Shown: positions 1-8,370 of the stretch, one piece after another | Layout: every line of letters starts with the position of its first letter | How positions within the stretch are numbered: the first letter of the stretch is position 1 | Assembly: GCA_049840515.1 (NCBI GenBank) | Contig: JASGKW010000009.1 | Location: 310,001 to 374,000, forward strand | Direction: 5' to 3' | Origin: Muricomes sp049840515 | Lineage (GTDB): Bacteria; Bacillota; Clostridia; Lachnospirales; Lachnospiraceae | Length of the DNA: 64,000 nt | Made by a program: the position numbers and the translations under genes | Notes under the pieces: model-generated | Seen by the model: the letters and a program-made list of their open reading frames with translations, nothing else | Database searches by the model: none | What the model was told of the DNA's origin: nothing

Positions 1-924
1 TCCCGCCTCCCTTGTGAGCACACATCCGCGGGAGACATCCACCTCACGGTCAAGCTGAATGGTGACAGGCTGACCCAGAATCGCAGAATCTACTGACTGA
101 GATGCAACATGAATGGACTTGACCAGCGCATTCTGGCCGCTTGGAAGAGCGGTCAGCATATCTCCAACCGACACCTTTCCAGCTTCTATCTGTCCCTGAA
201 ATCCGCGGAAACTATGGTCCGGGCGGCACACCCTCTGTACAGGCATGTAAAATCCAATCTCCGGCGCGCTGTCCGAAATATCCACTGTCTCCAGGTGTTT
301 TAACAGGGTATCTCCCTGATACCACTCCATTTTGTCGGAATGTACAGTGACATTATCTCCTTCTGTAGCGGAGACTGGTATAATCACCACATGTTTCAGA
401 CCCAGCGCTTTGCTGAGGGCATTGATATCCTCAGAAATTTCCTGGAACCGTTCCTGCTGATATCCAATTAAATCCATTTTATTAACAGCAAACACAAAGT
501 GATGAATGCCCATCAAGGCGCAAATACGTGCATGGCGGCGTGTCTGTGCCAGTACTCCCTGGGAGGCATCTACCAAAATAACTGCCAGCTCAGCAAATGA
601 TGCACCTACTGCCATATTTCTGGTGTATTCCTCATGTCCCGGTGTATCCGCCACAATAAAACTGCGGGCATCGGTTGTAAAGTAGCGGTAGGCAACATCT
701 ATGGTGATTCCCTGCTCACGCTCTGCCAGCAAACCGTCCAGAAGCAGAGAGTAATCAATAGCACCGCCCCGGCTTCCCACCTGGCTGTCTAAAATCAAAG
801 CCTGTTCCTGGTCTGCATACAGCAATTTTGAATCATAAAGGATATGCCCGATCAGCGTAGATTTACCGTCATCCACACTTCCGCAGGTAATAAATTTTAA
901 AAGTCCGTTTTCTGCACTGCTCAT
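1..924 (-). CDS. cysN: Sulfate adenylyltransferase subunit 1 (GTPase), partial
   Basis: This is the GTP-hydrolysing subunit of ATP sulfurylase, which drives formation of adenylylsulfate (APS) from ATP and sulfate together with CysD. The reading frame is open for 308 codons and runs off the left edge, so the C-terminus is missing. The G1 loop (GSVDDGKST, about residues 15-23), the G3 motif (DTPGHEEY) and the G4 motif (NKMD) are all visible, followed by the start of the EF-Tu-like beta-barrel domain. The start codon shares one base with the cysD stop codon (TAATG), so the two genes are probably translationally coupled. It is the last gene seen of the apr/cys operon. The family call is secure. 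Confidence 0.95.
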   Translation of the reverse strand, partial: MSSAENGLLKFITCGSVDDGKSTLIGHILYDSKLLYADQEQALILDSQVGSRGGAIDYSLLLDGLLAEREQGITIDVAYRYFTTDARSFIVADTPGHEEYTRNMAVGASFAELAVILVDASQGVLAQTRRHARICALMGIHHFVFAVNKMDLIGYQQERFQEISEDINALSKALGLKHVVIIPVSATEGDNVTVHSDKMEWYQGDTLLKHLETVDISDSAPEIGFYMPVQRVCRPDHSFRGFQGQIEAGKVSVGDMLTALPSGQNALVKSIHVASQSVDSAILGQPVTIQLDREVDVSRGCVLTREAG

Positions 925-1820
925 TAGAAATATCCCTCCCGTTTCCGGCGTTCCATACTGCCCGCCGCTTCATTGTCAATAATCCGGCTTGTGCGCTCAC
1001 TGGTGGCAGAGGCAAGCGTCTCTGCAATCACCGCATCCAGCGTGTCCGCTTCTGATTCCACTCCTCCGGTGAGGGGGTAGCATCCCAGTGTGCGGAAGCG
1101 CACTTTTTTAAGCTCCGGTTTCTCCCCCGGTAAAAGCCGCATCCTGTCATCATCCACCATAATAATATTGCCGTCCCGGTAAACCACAGGGCGCTCTTTT
1201 GCAAAATACAGCGGTACAATATCAATGTTTTCACGTTTTATATACTGCCAGATATCCCTCTCTGTCCAGTTGGAGATTGGGAATACTCTCATACTTTCCC
1301 CCTTGTTGATACTGGTGTTGTAGAGCTTCCACATCTCTGGACGCTGGTTTTTCGGATCCCATGCGTGATGCTCGTTTCTAAAAGAAAAAATTCTTTCCTT
1401 GGCGCGGGACTTTTCCTCGTCTCTGCGCCCGCCTCCAAAGGCCGCTGTAAACTGGTATTTTGTCAGCGCTTCCTTCAGCGCCTGTGTTTTCATAATATCA
1501 GTGTAGGCTGCACCATGGTCAAAGGGATTGATTCCCTGGGCGATAGCCTCCTCATTTCTGTAAACCAGCATGTTAATGTCCAGTTCTTTTGCTGTCCTGT
1601 CACGAAAAGCTATCATCTCCTTAAACTTCCAGCTTGTGTCAATGTGGAGAAAAGGAAATGGTGGTTTCTCGGGATAAAATGCTTTCATCGCCAGGTGAAG
1701 CATAACCGATGAATCTTTTCCGATAGAATAGAGCATAACCGGGCGCTCGCATTCGGCAGCTACCTCCCGGAAAATATAAATGGCTTCCGCCTCCAATTTA
1801 TCTAAGTGTGTCAGTGGCAT
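924..1820 (-). CDS. cysD: Sulfate adenylyltransferase subunit 2
   Basis: CysD is the catalytic subunit of the heterodimeric ATP sulfurylase and adenylates sulfate to APS in the cytoplasm. The 298-residue length is normal for the family. The PP-loop SIGKDSS lies at about residues 32-38, and the GGRRDEEKSRAKER stretch typical of CysD is present. The gene follows aprB by 17 bases and overlaps the cysN start by one base. Having CysDN beside an Apr-type reductase means sulfate is activated and reduced within a single operon. No defects were seen. Confidence 0.96.
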   Translation of the reverse strand: MPLTHLDKLEAEAIYIFREVAAECERPVMLYSIGKDSSVMLHLAMKAFYPEKPPFPFLHIDTSWKFKEMIAFRDRTAKELDINMLVYRNEEAIAQGINPFDHGAAYTDIMKTQALKEALTKYQFTAAFGGGRRDEEKSRAKERIFSFRNEHHAWDPKNQRPEMWKLYNTSINKGESMRVFPISNWTERDIWQYIKRENIDIVPLYFAKERPVVYRDGNIIMVDDDRMRLLPGEKPELKKVRFRTLGCYPLTGGVESEADTLDAVIAETLASATSERTSRIIDNEAAGSMERRKREGYF

Positions 1821-1837
1821 CTTTTATTCACTCCTTT

Positions 1838-2149
1838 TTAATATTTGTTGGAATCACGGCCGTCCACCGTGAGAGTCCGAATACTGCCGTCCGGTTTTCT
1901 GACTGTCCAGTGCAGCAGGGTGTTTTCCCTCAGGACATGGAGCCGGCCTCCTAAGCCCCCCATATCTTCCCCCAGATACATCTGAATTGCCTGAACCGGA
2001 CATTCCTTTACACAGGATACACAGCCCCAGCAGCGCTCAGGGCGCTGAATTTCTGCTTTCCCTGCATTTAGGCAAATCAGAGTTCCCGGACATACATTAC
2101 AGCACCGCCCGCAGCCGATACATTGTTTTGTTTTTATTTCAATGCTCAT
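1838..2149 (-). CDS. aprB: Adenylylsulfate reductase beta subunit, short ferredoxin type
   Basis: This is a small iron-sulfur protein that should pass electrons to the flavin subunit AprA for reduction of APS to sulfite and AMP. Two four-cysteine clusters are visible: CIGCGRCCNVC near residue 10 and CWGCVSCVKEC near residue 40, each fitting a [4Fe-4S] centre. I chose the ATG at 2149 because AGGAGG lies nine bases upstream. This gives 104 residues and an 11-base overlap with the end of aprA. Dissimilatory AprB proteins are usually around 150 residues with a long C-terminal tail, so this is a short form. The assignment rests on the neighbouring aprA, cysD and cysN; alone it would only be called a ferredoxin. 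Confidence 0.85.
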   Translation of the reverse strand: MSIEIKTKQCIGCGRCCNVCPGTLICLNAGKAEIQRPERCWGCVSCVKECPVQAIQMYLGEDMGGLGGRLHVLRENTLLHWTVRKPDGSIRTLTVDGRDSNKY

Positions 2150-3827
2150 AGGTTTCGCCCTCCTGTACAAGCGGCCGAGTCAAAATATTCAGCCTGCCAT
2201 TTTCTAACCGGGAGTTTACATAACAATTCCAGTCAGGACTGCTCTTCGGATAATCTGTGTGTTCCGCAAAACTGTGCCAGCGTGTCTCCTTTCGGGCAGA
2301 CAGATGGGCAATCACTGATTTGCAGAGTGTCAGCCGCTCCTGAAGTTCCAGTATATAAATAAGCTCCTGCATATTCCCCGCACTTAAAGTCTGTGCTTTC
2401 TGCTCCAGCTCCCCAATTTTTTCAGCGGCTGTCTCCAGGGATTCTTCGGAAAAACGATAGTAAGAACCGATTCCACCCGCATATTCATCCATCACCGCCT
2501 GCATTGTCTCTTCCAATTCATCTATGGTAAAAAACGCCTTAGCTTGGTTCAGGAAACCTTCCAGCCAATGTTTCTGTTCTTCACACCGGGCTTTGTCAAA
2601 AGCATTGAGGGTATCGTCCATATATTTCACCGCCGCTTTTGCCGCTATTTCTCCCTCCACAAAGGCTCCTGTAACATATTTCTGAGGACATCCCCCCGCC
2701 ACATCTCCAGCCGCAAAGAGTCCTTTTACTGTAGTTTCCCGTCTGGTGTCCACCCAGTAGCCGCTGGCGGTGTGCCCGCCTACAATGTAAGGTTCCGTTC
2801 CCTCAATCTCTACATTCTGGAGGCTCGGTGTCTGACCGCTCTCCAGCCAGCGCAGTGTCTGACTTGGCGCCATATTGAGGTATGCCTTCTGCAAATCCTC
2901 ATCCTGCTCCGGTGTGATACCTGCTGTGCGCAGATAACAGGGACCCCGCCCCTCCAGGTTTTCCATCACAGTGCCGTGCACCCTTTGGGATGTTGTGAGA
3001 CCATATTTCTGCTCATATACTTCACCCAATGCGTTAATTTGTTTTGCCCCTACCCCCTGGGCCAGTGTGCCCGTGGGAGCGATTGTGTCTTTGCACCGCA
3101 GAGCAATGAAACGCATCTCGAAGGTGGTCATCTCCGCCCCGGAGCGGATTCCCATAGCGTACCCTGCGCCGGTATTAAACGGGGGATACCACATTTTGTG
3201 CCGGGAGAATCCGGGATGATTGGGTTTATATAAACCTGCCGCACCTCCGGTGGCACAGAGAACAGCCTTGGCAGATATGACATACAATACAGGTTTCTCT
3301 ACACCGATGGCATATGCCCCTTTTATACGATTATCCTCCACAATATACTCAAATACATTGACCCGCTCCAACACGGTAATCTGTTCTTTTTCTCTCACCG
3401 CCCGGGCCAGAATGGGTTTCATGTTCTCACCGTTAATTTTAATATTGCGGCTGCCCCGGGTCACATAACGTCCCTGCTCATCTTTTAAAATAGTCAGCCC
3501 CAGAGATTCCATCTTTTCAACCGTCCGGTTAAGCCCTTCAGACATTGTCAGCAGTAAATCTCCCCTGACAATCCCATCCGCATCGGTGCGGGCATAATCC
3601 ACATAATCCTGGGGTGTTTTTCCAGGTACAATATAAGCGTTGATTGCATTGACCCCGGCCGCCAGACATCCGCTGCGCTGTATATTCGCCTTTTCGGCAA
3701 TCAGCACACAGCCATCTGCCTGCTCACAAAAGGTCAATGCCGCATAACACCCTGCTGTGCCTCCCCCGATGATAAGAAAATCTGTTTCTATAAATTCTGT
3801 TTGAAGCGTTTTCACCTGCCCCGCCAT
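2139..3827 (-). CDS. aprA: Adenylylsulfate reductase alpha subunit (FAD)
   Basis: This is the flavoprotein subunit of APS reductase, from the fumarate reductase/AprA superfamily. The dinucleotide-binding motif LIIGGGTAGC lies at about residues 17-26. A second FAD-contacting region (GLFAAGDVAGG) lies in the C-terminal half. I placed the start at the ATG at 3827, preceded by AGG at a workable distance; an in-frame start at 3863 is possible. The protein is about 562 residues, somewhat shorter than dissimilatory AprA. With cysDN alongside and no dsr genes in view, an assimilatory role is more likely than sulfate respiration. The gene is first in the operon and is divergent from the LacI-family gene. 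Confidence 0.9.
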   Translation of the reverse strand: MAGQVKTLQTEFIETDFLIIGGGTAGCYAALTFCEQADGCVLIAEKANIQRSGCLAAGVNAINAYIVPGKTPQDYVDYARTDADGIVRGDLLLTMSEGLNRTVEKMESLGLTILKDEQGRYVTRGSRNIKINGENMKPILARAVREKEQITVLERVNVFEYIVEDNRIKGAYAIGVEKPVLYVISAKAVLCATGGAAGLYKPNHPGFSRHKMWYPPFNTGAGYAMGIRSGAEMTTFEMRFIALRCKDTIAPTGTLAQGVGAKQINALGEVYEQKYGLTTSQRVHGTVMENLEGRGPCYLRTAGITPEQDEDLQKAYLNMAPSQTLRWLESGQTPSLQNVEIEGTEPYIVGGHTASGYWVDTRRETTVKGLFAAGDVAGGCPQKYVTGAFVEGEIAAKAAVKYMDDTLNAFDKARCEEQKHWLEGFLNQAKAFFTIDELEETMQAVMDEYAGGIGSYYRFSEESLETAAEKIGELEQKAQTLSAGNMQELIYILELQERLTLCKSVIAHLSARKETRWHSFAEHTDYPKSSPDWNCYVNSRLENGRLNILTRPLVQEGETYEH

Positions 3828-3861
3828 TTCATTACCTGCCTTTCTCAATGGGATATGGCTC

Positions 3862-3890
3862 ATTATACACAGTGGAAATATGAAAAACCA
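3862..3890 (-). promoter_or_regulatory. Probable promoter of the apr/cys operon
   Basis: Reading the minus strand, a perfect TATAAT -10 box occupies 3862-3867, about 35 bases before the aprA start. The sequence 17 bases upstream (TGGTTT, 3885-3890) is a poor -35 box. A promoter with a good -10 and weak -35 often needs an activator, and a LacI-type operator begins ten bases further upstream. Confidence 0.5.
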
Positions 3891-3897
3891 GCAATGA

Positions 3898-3914
3898 TTG
3901 CGCAAACGTTATAC
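3898..3914. promoter_or_regulatory. LacI-type operator A (apr side)
   Basis: The core GCGCAAACGTTATAC resembles half of the PurR/LacI consensus palindrome GCAAACGTTTGC with its central CG. Its centre is about 15 bases upstream of the apparent apr -35 position. The same GCAAACG core recurs at 3949-3955 and, inverted, upstream of sbp. The likely ligand-binding partner is the LacI protein encoded at 4084, but binding is inferred. Confidence 0.55.
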
Positions 3915-3944
3915 ATGTAAAATCAGTAAAATCAAGGCTTATAT

Positions 3945-3961
3945 GAGCGCAAACGTTTTAC
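3945..3961. promoter_or_regulatory. LacI-type operator B (lacI side)
   Basis: The core GCGCAAACGTTTTAC matches operator A at 11 consecutive bases (GCGCAAACGTT) and lies 47 bases from it. Its centre is about 18 bases upstream of the -35 box of the LacI-family gene. Position and match together suggest autoregulation or looping with operator A. Confidence 0.55.
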
Positions 3962-3971
3962 AATTTTTCTC

Positions 3972-4000
3972 TTGCCTTTTTGCCTGAAATCATTTATGAT
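3972..4000 (+). promoter_or_regulatory. Promoter of the LacI-family gene
   Basis: A TTGCCT -35 box (3972-3977) and a TATGAT -10 box (3995-4000) are separated by exactly 17 bases. The -10 box lies inside a small dyad, ATGATTA-TC-TAATCAT (3996-4011), which could be another protein site. The 5' untranslated region would be about 75 bases. Confidence 0.6.
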
Positions 4001-4083
4001 TATCTAATCATACTATTCATATATAAATAATATGTTTATCTGTAATATTAATTTATCAGACCTTTGAAAGGGGGAAGTTTTTC

Positions 4084-5121
4084 ATGACATTGAAAGAAAT
4101 TGCGTCAAGGGCGGGGGTGTCTATTTCCACCGTGTCGCGGATTATCAATTCCCCCGATGACAGTTTTGCCCGCAAGGAAGTCAGAGAGCGGGTGTGGGCC
4201 ATCATCAAAGAGACTGGATACACGCCAAATATAAGTGCCAGAGAACTCAAACAAGGAAAATCAAAAACCCACGGTGTGCCCTCCGGAGCCCTGGCCTGCA
4301 TTTTAGGGCGGACCAGAACTCTGGACGATAATCCTTTTTTTGCGCAGCTTTCACGTGTCATTGAACAACAGGCGATGGAACGGAAATACCCTGTGAGGCT
4401 TTCCTACTCAGTCCTTGACGCAAAGACTGCCCCCACTCTGGAAAAAATTGAAGCCGCCCGGGTGGACGGCGCTATTGTTCTGGGCCGTTTTAATGAAAGC
4501 TCTATCAAATTTCTGGAACAGCATTACAAAAATATTGTCTATGTGGGGCGCAATAAAATCAGTGCCTCATGGGACCAGGTAATCTGCGACGGATATGAGG
4601 CGACGCAGATTGCAATGGAGCACCTTATTGCTTATGGACACCAGCGCATAGCCTATATCGGAGAAACTACAAACGAGATACGGTATCAGGCATACCGGGA
4701 CATGATTAGAAAGTATGGTCTGGACAGCAGCAGACGCCTGGTCTGTGAAGCTCCGCACAGCAGTGAGGGCGGATATCACGGCGCCGACTTACTTTTAAAA
4801 GCAGACACTCCCATGCCCACCGCGGTATTTTGCGCAGCGGACATATCAGCTATCGCTGCCCTGCGGCGCTTTACAGAAGCCAAAATCAGGGTGCCTGACC
4901 AGCTTTCTATTATCAGCATGGATAACATTGAGATGTCAGGTTACGTTTCCCCTATGCTCACAACAGTAGGGATGCCTATTATGGAGATGGGAAATATAGC
5001 AGTCCAGACCCTAATCGGACGGATTCAAAAACAGCACAAGCTGCCCTTGAATATATATCTGCCAAACAGACTGATTTTGCGGGAAAGCGTAACAAACCTG
5101 AATGCAGGAATGAATATATAA
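4084..5121 (+). CDS. LacI-family regulator, probable regulator of sulfate assimilation
   Basis: This is a DNA-binding repressor or activator of the LacI/GalR family, 345 residues, the normal length. The N-terminal helix-turn-helix TLKEIASRAGVSISTVSR (residues 2-19) is followed by a hinge and a periplasmic-binding-protein-like ligand domain ending near residue 335. AAAGGGGGAAG supplies the ribosome binding site. The gene is divergent from aprA and lies between the apr/cys operon and the sulfate transporter operon. Operator-like sites with a GCAAACG core lie upstream of its own promoter, the apr promoter and the sbp promoter. Most family members sense sugars or purines, so a link to sulfur would be unusual. 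The family call is certain; the regulon is inferred. Confidence 0.9.
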   Translation: MTLKEIASRAGVSISTVSRIINSPDDSFARKEVRERVWAIIKETGYTPNISARELKQGKSKTHGVPSGALACILGRTRTLDDNPFFAQLSRVIEQQAMERKYPVRLSYSVLDAKTAPTLEKIEAARVDGAIVLGRFNESSIKFLEQHYKNIVYVGRNKISASWDQVICDGYEATQIAMEHLIAYGHQRIAYIGETTNEIRYQAYRDMIRKYGLDSSRRLVCEAPHSSEGGYHGADLLLKADTPMPTAVFCAADISAIAALRRFTEAKIRVPDQLSIISMDNIEMSGYVSPMLTTVGMPIMEMGNIAVQTLIGRIQKQHKLPLNIYLPNRLILRESVTNLNAGMNI

Positions 5122-5263
5122 CTCAAATCTGAACAGTTCTGTTGTATTTATAGTTTGATTTTTTCTCTCATGTAAAATATAATAAAAGCGAAACAGGACG
5201 TTCAAAAATAACTTTACAGAGTAATATATATGAATCAGGTTTTAAAAGAAAGGGGTTAGGAAG

Positions 5264-5536
5264 ATGCTAGAACAAAAAGATTTAGAAATGATCAGACAAG
5301 TTATCAGAGAAGAAGTAGATGTTAGAGTTACCAAATCTGAAGATACCCTATTGGATGAGATTGGAAGAACACAGACATATCCGGAAAAACAGATTCTAGA
5401 GGTCAAGAAAAATATAGAGGAATTGAACCAGTACTACAGAATTACGAAACTTGAAAGTGACAATACAACATTGCTGCTAAAAATAATTGAGACTCTCCAA
5501 AAGGATGTTGAAGAATTAAAAAAGAAAACGGCATAA
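5264..5536 (+). CDS. Small coiled-coil protein, unknown function
   Basis: I do not recognise this 90-residue protein. It is strongly charged, has no membrane segment or signal peptide, and most of it (about residues 45-88) has the heptad-like leucine/isoleucine spacing of a coiled coil. AAAGGGG precedes the start, though spacing is long. It lies downstream of the LacI-family gene on the same strand and ends at a strong shared terminator. Similar short coiled-coil proteins are common as orphan genes in Lachnospiraceae. Base composition is more AT-rich than the flanking cys genes. Confidence 0.65.
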   Translation: MLEQKDLEMIRQVIREEVDVRVTKSEDTLLDEIGRTQTYPEKQILEVKKNIEELNQYYRITKLESDNTTLLLKIIETLQKDVEELKKKTA

Positions 5537-5548
5537 CCCCAACAAGTA

Positions 5549-5600
5549 AGAGAAAATCGGATGGACAGTACAAAACCCGTCCATCCGATTTTCTCTTTTT
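5549..5600. terminator. Bidirectional terminator
   Basis: A perfect stem of about 18 bases (arms 5549-5566 and 5579-5596) has A-rich and T-rich flanks on both sides. It can end the small plus-strand gene and the minus-strand sulfate transporter operon, which converge here. Confidence 0.9.
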
Positions 5601-5612
5601 CAATGCATTCTA

Positions 5613-6671
5613 TTATATTGTAAAAATATCATTTGACCTGAATGCCGCATTTTCTACCAGCCTCACCTGGTTGTCGTTGTAGAGGTACAGCCGGTAAATC
5701 AATACGCTGACTTCTTCACCGACGGAGAGCGGTGTATCTTCCAGAGACCGGTATGTAGTGAGCTCCACTCCATCCACGTTCAGCCGCAGTTCCAGCATAT
5801 TTCCCCGGAAAAGAATATCTTCCACAATTCCTCTCTTTGAAGCATGTGGGTAAAGCTCCTGCTCTTTCTTTGTGACACGCACAAATTCGGGTCTGATGAC
5901 AGCTTTGCTATAGTCAGAATCCTTCTCAAAACCGTGAAGCCTGCTGTAATCTTCCACCACAATGGATTCACCGATAAATTTGGCCGCAAATGGAGTCGCC
6001 GGATTTTTGTAAATATCTGCCGGAGAACCAATCTGCTCAATGCGGCCGCTGTTAGTGATGATGATTTCATCCGCCACCTCCACAGCCTCCTCCTGGTCGT
6101 GGGTAACAAAAATACTGGTAATTCCAACTTTATTGATTGTCTCTCTCAGCCAGGTGCGCAGCTCTTTGCGGACTTTCGCGTCAATGGCGGCAAAAGGCTC
6201 ATCCAACAGCAGAAGCTGCGGGTTTGGCGCCAGTGCACGCGCAAATGCCACACGCTGTTTCTGTCCTCCGGAAAGCTGATGAGGGCGGCGCTTTTCCAGC
6301 CCTTCCAGTCCAATCAATTTAATCAGCTCATTCACTCTCTCCTTAATATAAGCTTTATCCTTTTTCTGTACCTCAAGCCCGAAGGCAATATTATCAAACA
6401 CTGTCATATAGCGGAAAAGAGCATAATTCTGGAATACAAAACCAATGCCGCGCTTACTTGCCGGAAGGTCGTTGACACGTTTCCCGTCAATGAGGATGTC
6501 TCCGCTGTCGGGTGTCTCCAGCCCGGCAATCATGCGGAGAATCGTAGTTTTTCCACTTCCCGAGGGGCCAAGCAGTCCAATCAGTTTTCCCTTTTCAATG
6601 GAAAAGCTGACGTGGTCCGAAGCCTGATAAGTGCCGAATTTTTTGTTAATGTCCTTAAGTTCTACATACAT
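5613..6671 (-). CDS. cysA: Sulfate ABC transporter ATP-binding protein
   Basis: This ATPase powers sulfate/thiosulfate import through CysT and CysW. Walker A (GPSGSGKT, about residues 35-42), the signature LSGGQKQR and Walker B (LLLLDEP) are intact. The C-terminal region (about 270-350) matches the TOBE-like regulatory extension of CysA/MalK-type ATPases. The 352-residue length is typical. It is the last gene of the operon, five bases after cysW, and ends just before a strong terminator. The family alone could include molybdate or spermidine import; the Sbp-type binding protein upstream points to sulfate. Confidence 0.93.
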   Translation of the reverse strand: MYVELKDINKKFGTYQASDHVSFSIEKGKLIGLLGPSGSGKTTILRMIAGLETPDSGDILIDGKRVNDLPASKRGIGFVFQNYALFRYMTVFDNIAFGLEVQKKDKAYIKERVNELIKLIGLEGLEKRRPHQLSGGQKQRVAFARALAPNPQLLLLDEPFAAIDAKVRKELRTWLRETINKVGITSIFVTHDQEEAVEVADEIIITNSGRIEQIGSPADIYKNPATPFAAKFIGESIVVEDYSRLHGFEKDSDYSKAVIRPEFVRVTKKEQELYPHASKRGIVEDILFRGNMLELRLNVDGVELTTYRSLEDTPLSVGEEVSVLIYRLYLYNDNQVRLVENAAFRSNDIFTI

Positions 6672-6676
6672 ATATT

Positions 6677-7486
6677 TTACTCCTCTTCTCTCTTGACACG
6701 ATATTCCACAATGTTGCGCAGGATAAGAATAATAACCGCAATCAACACTAAAATGGACGAAACGGCAAAAGCCGCCGTCAGCTTAAATTCATTGAACAGG
6801 ATTTCCACATGCAGCGGCAGAGTATTAGTCTGCCCTCTCAAGTGCCCGGACACCACCGACACAGCCCCGAATTCCCCAAGCGCACGTGCGGTACAAAGAA
6901 TTATGCCGTATAGAAGCCCCCATTTAATATGTGGGAATGTAACTTTCCTGAAAATGTGTCCTCCCTTTGCGCCCATCAGTGCGGCAGCTTCCTCCTCGTC
7001 GCTTCCCTGAGCCTGCATCAGAGGAATCAGCTCTCTTGAAACAAAAGGAAATGTGACAAAGATGGTAGCCAGCACAATTCCGGGCAGAGCAAATACAATT
7101 TTTATATTCAACATCTCCAGCAGGGGGTATGCCCAACCAATCCGCCCAAATACAAGAATAAATACAAGACCTGCGATAATCGGGGAAATAGAAAAGGGAA
7201 TGTCAATCAGAGCAGTCAGCACCTGTTTTCCCTTAAACTGGAATTTGGAAATTGCCCAGGCTGCAAAAACGCCGAATATTGTATTAACTATAACTGTGAT
7301 AAAGGTAGCCAGAAGCGTCAGATTCAGCGCCTTAATTGCATACTCATCTGCGATTGCCTGGGAAAATGTTTCCCAGCCCTGGCGCAGCGCGTAAACCAGT
7401 ACGGTTGCCAGGGGAATTACAAGCATAATTACCAAAAATGCCGTGCCCAGTCCAATGAGCACCCACTTTACAAATTTCTGTTTCAT
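6677..7486 (-). CDS. cysW: Sulfate ABC transporter permease CysW
   Basis: This is one of the two membrane subunits of the sulfate importer. The 269-residue protein has about six hydrophobic segments. It carries the EAA-type loop that contacts the ATPase (EEEAAALMGAKGGHIFRKV, about residue 162). The gene lies five bases downstream of cysT and five bases upstream of cysA, a tightly packed operon. No frameshift is visible. Confidence 0.93.
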   Translation of the reverse strand: MKQKFVKWVLIGLGTAFLVIMLVIPLATVLVYALRQGWETFSQAIADEYAIKALNLTLLATFITVIVNTIFGVFAAWAISKFQFKGKQVLTALIDIPFSISPIIAGLVFILVFGRIGWAYPLLEMLNIKIVFALPGIVLATIFVTFPFVSRELIPLMQAQGSDEEEAAALMGAKGGHIFRKVTFPHIKWGLLYGIILCTARALGEFGAVSVVSGHLRGQTNTLPLHVEILFNEFKLTAAFAVSSILVLIAVIILILRNIVEYRVKREEE

Positions 7487-7491
7487 TCTTT

Positions 7492-8340
7492 CTACCCTCT
7501 CGCAATTTTATTAATATGTGCCTGAATTAAGTTGATAATGAGCAGCATTAAAAACGCAAAAATCACCATGACAAGTGCAATTGATGTTGCCGCAGGATAG
7601 TTGAACTGTTCCAGCTTGTTCATAATAATCAGGGGTACAATCTGAGTTTCATAAGGGATGTTTCCCGCAATAAATACTACACTTCCGTACTCTCCGATAG
7701 AGCGGGCAAACGCCAGCCCAAAGCCCGCCAGTGCAGCCGGCATAATCTCAGGCAGCACCACCTTAAAAAATGTCCGAAACCGGCTTGCCCCCAGAGCAGA
7801 TGCGGCCTCCTCGTATTGAGGATCAAGCTTTTCAAGCACCGGCTGGATGGAGCGCACCACAAAGGGGATACCAATAAAAATCATCGCGATAATAATACCT
7901 GTTTTTGTGTAAGAAATCTCAATCCCCGCTTTTGCAAACAGCCTGCCTATCCAGCCCTCCTGGGAATACAATGTAGTCAGGGCAATACCTGCTACCGCTG
8001 TGGGCAGGGCAAAAGGCAGCTCAATGAGACCATCCAGCACCCGCCTGAAGGGGAACTTATAGCGGGTTAGAATCCAGGCAAGCAGAACCCCAAACACTAC
8101 ATTGATTACGGCAGCTACGGCAGAACAGGAGAGGCTGACCTTGTAGGCCGCCACTGTCTGCTTATCCGCCACCACCTGCCAGAACTCTGCAAATGTAGAA
8201 TCTGACAAAACTAAAAATACCGAAAACAGGGGTATCAGTACAATCAGACTGAGCATAGTAATCGTGATTCCCATAGAAAGGCCAAAGCCCGGTATCACGC
8301 TGTTGTTTTGTTTTTTCAAGTGTCTTTTCAGACTGAACAT
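7492..8340 (-). CDS. cysT: Sulfate ABC transporter permease CysT
   Basis: This is the partner membrane subunit of CysW, 282 residues, with a short basic N-terminus and about six membrane segments. The EAA loop (EEAASALGASRFRTFFKVV) lies near residue 185. It follows sbp by 30 bases and precedes cysW by five bases. The symbol cysU is also used for this protein. The order sbp-cysT-cysW-cysA is the standard one. Confidence 0.93.
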   Translation of the reverse strand: MFSLKRHLKKQNNSVIPGFGLSMGITITMLSLIVLIPLFSVFLVLSDSTFAEFWQVVADKQTVAAYKVSLSCSAVAAVINVVFGVLLAWILTRYKFPFRRVLDGLIELPFALPTAVAGIALTTLYSQEGWIGRLFAKAGIEISYTKTGIIIAMIFIGIPFVVRSIQPVLEKLDPQYEEAASALGASRFRTFFKVVLPEIMPAALAGFGLAFARSIGEYGSVVFIAGNIPYETQIVPLIIMNKLEQFNYPAATSIALVMVIFAFLMLLIINLIQAHINKIARG

Positions 8341-8370
8341 ATCATGAAACCTCCTGCTGCTAAATTTTAT

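Noticed and set aside
2544..3233. A 229-codon open frame on the plus strand.
   Set aside because: It is antisense to aprA and its Cys- and His-rich translation looks like a mirror of the real gene.
5130..5150. GAACAGTTCTGTTG after the LacI-family gene as another copy of the TAACAGTTCAGCC element.
   Set aside because: The match is limited to about seven bases and it is more simply part of a weak hairpin after the gene.
5844..7010. A 388-codon open frame on the plus strand.
   Set aside because: It lies wholly antisense to cysA and cysW, which have clear family matches. Its translation shows no domain and no ribosome binding site.
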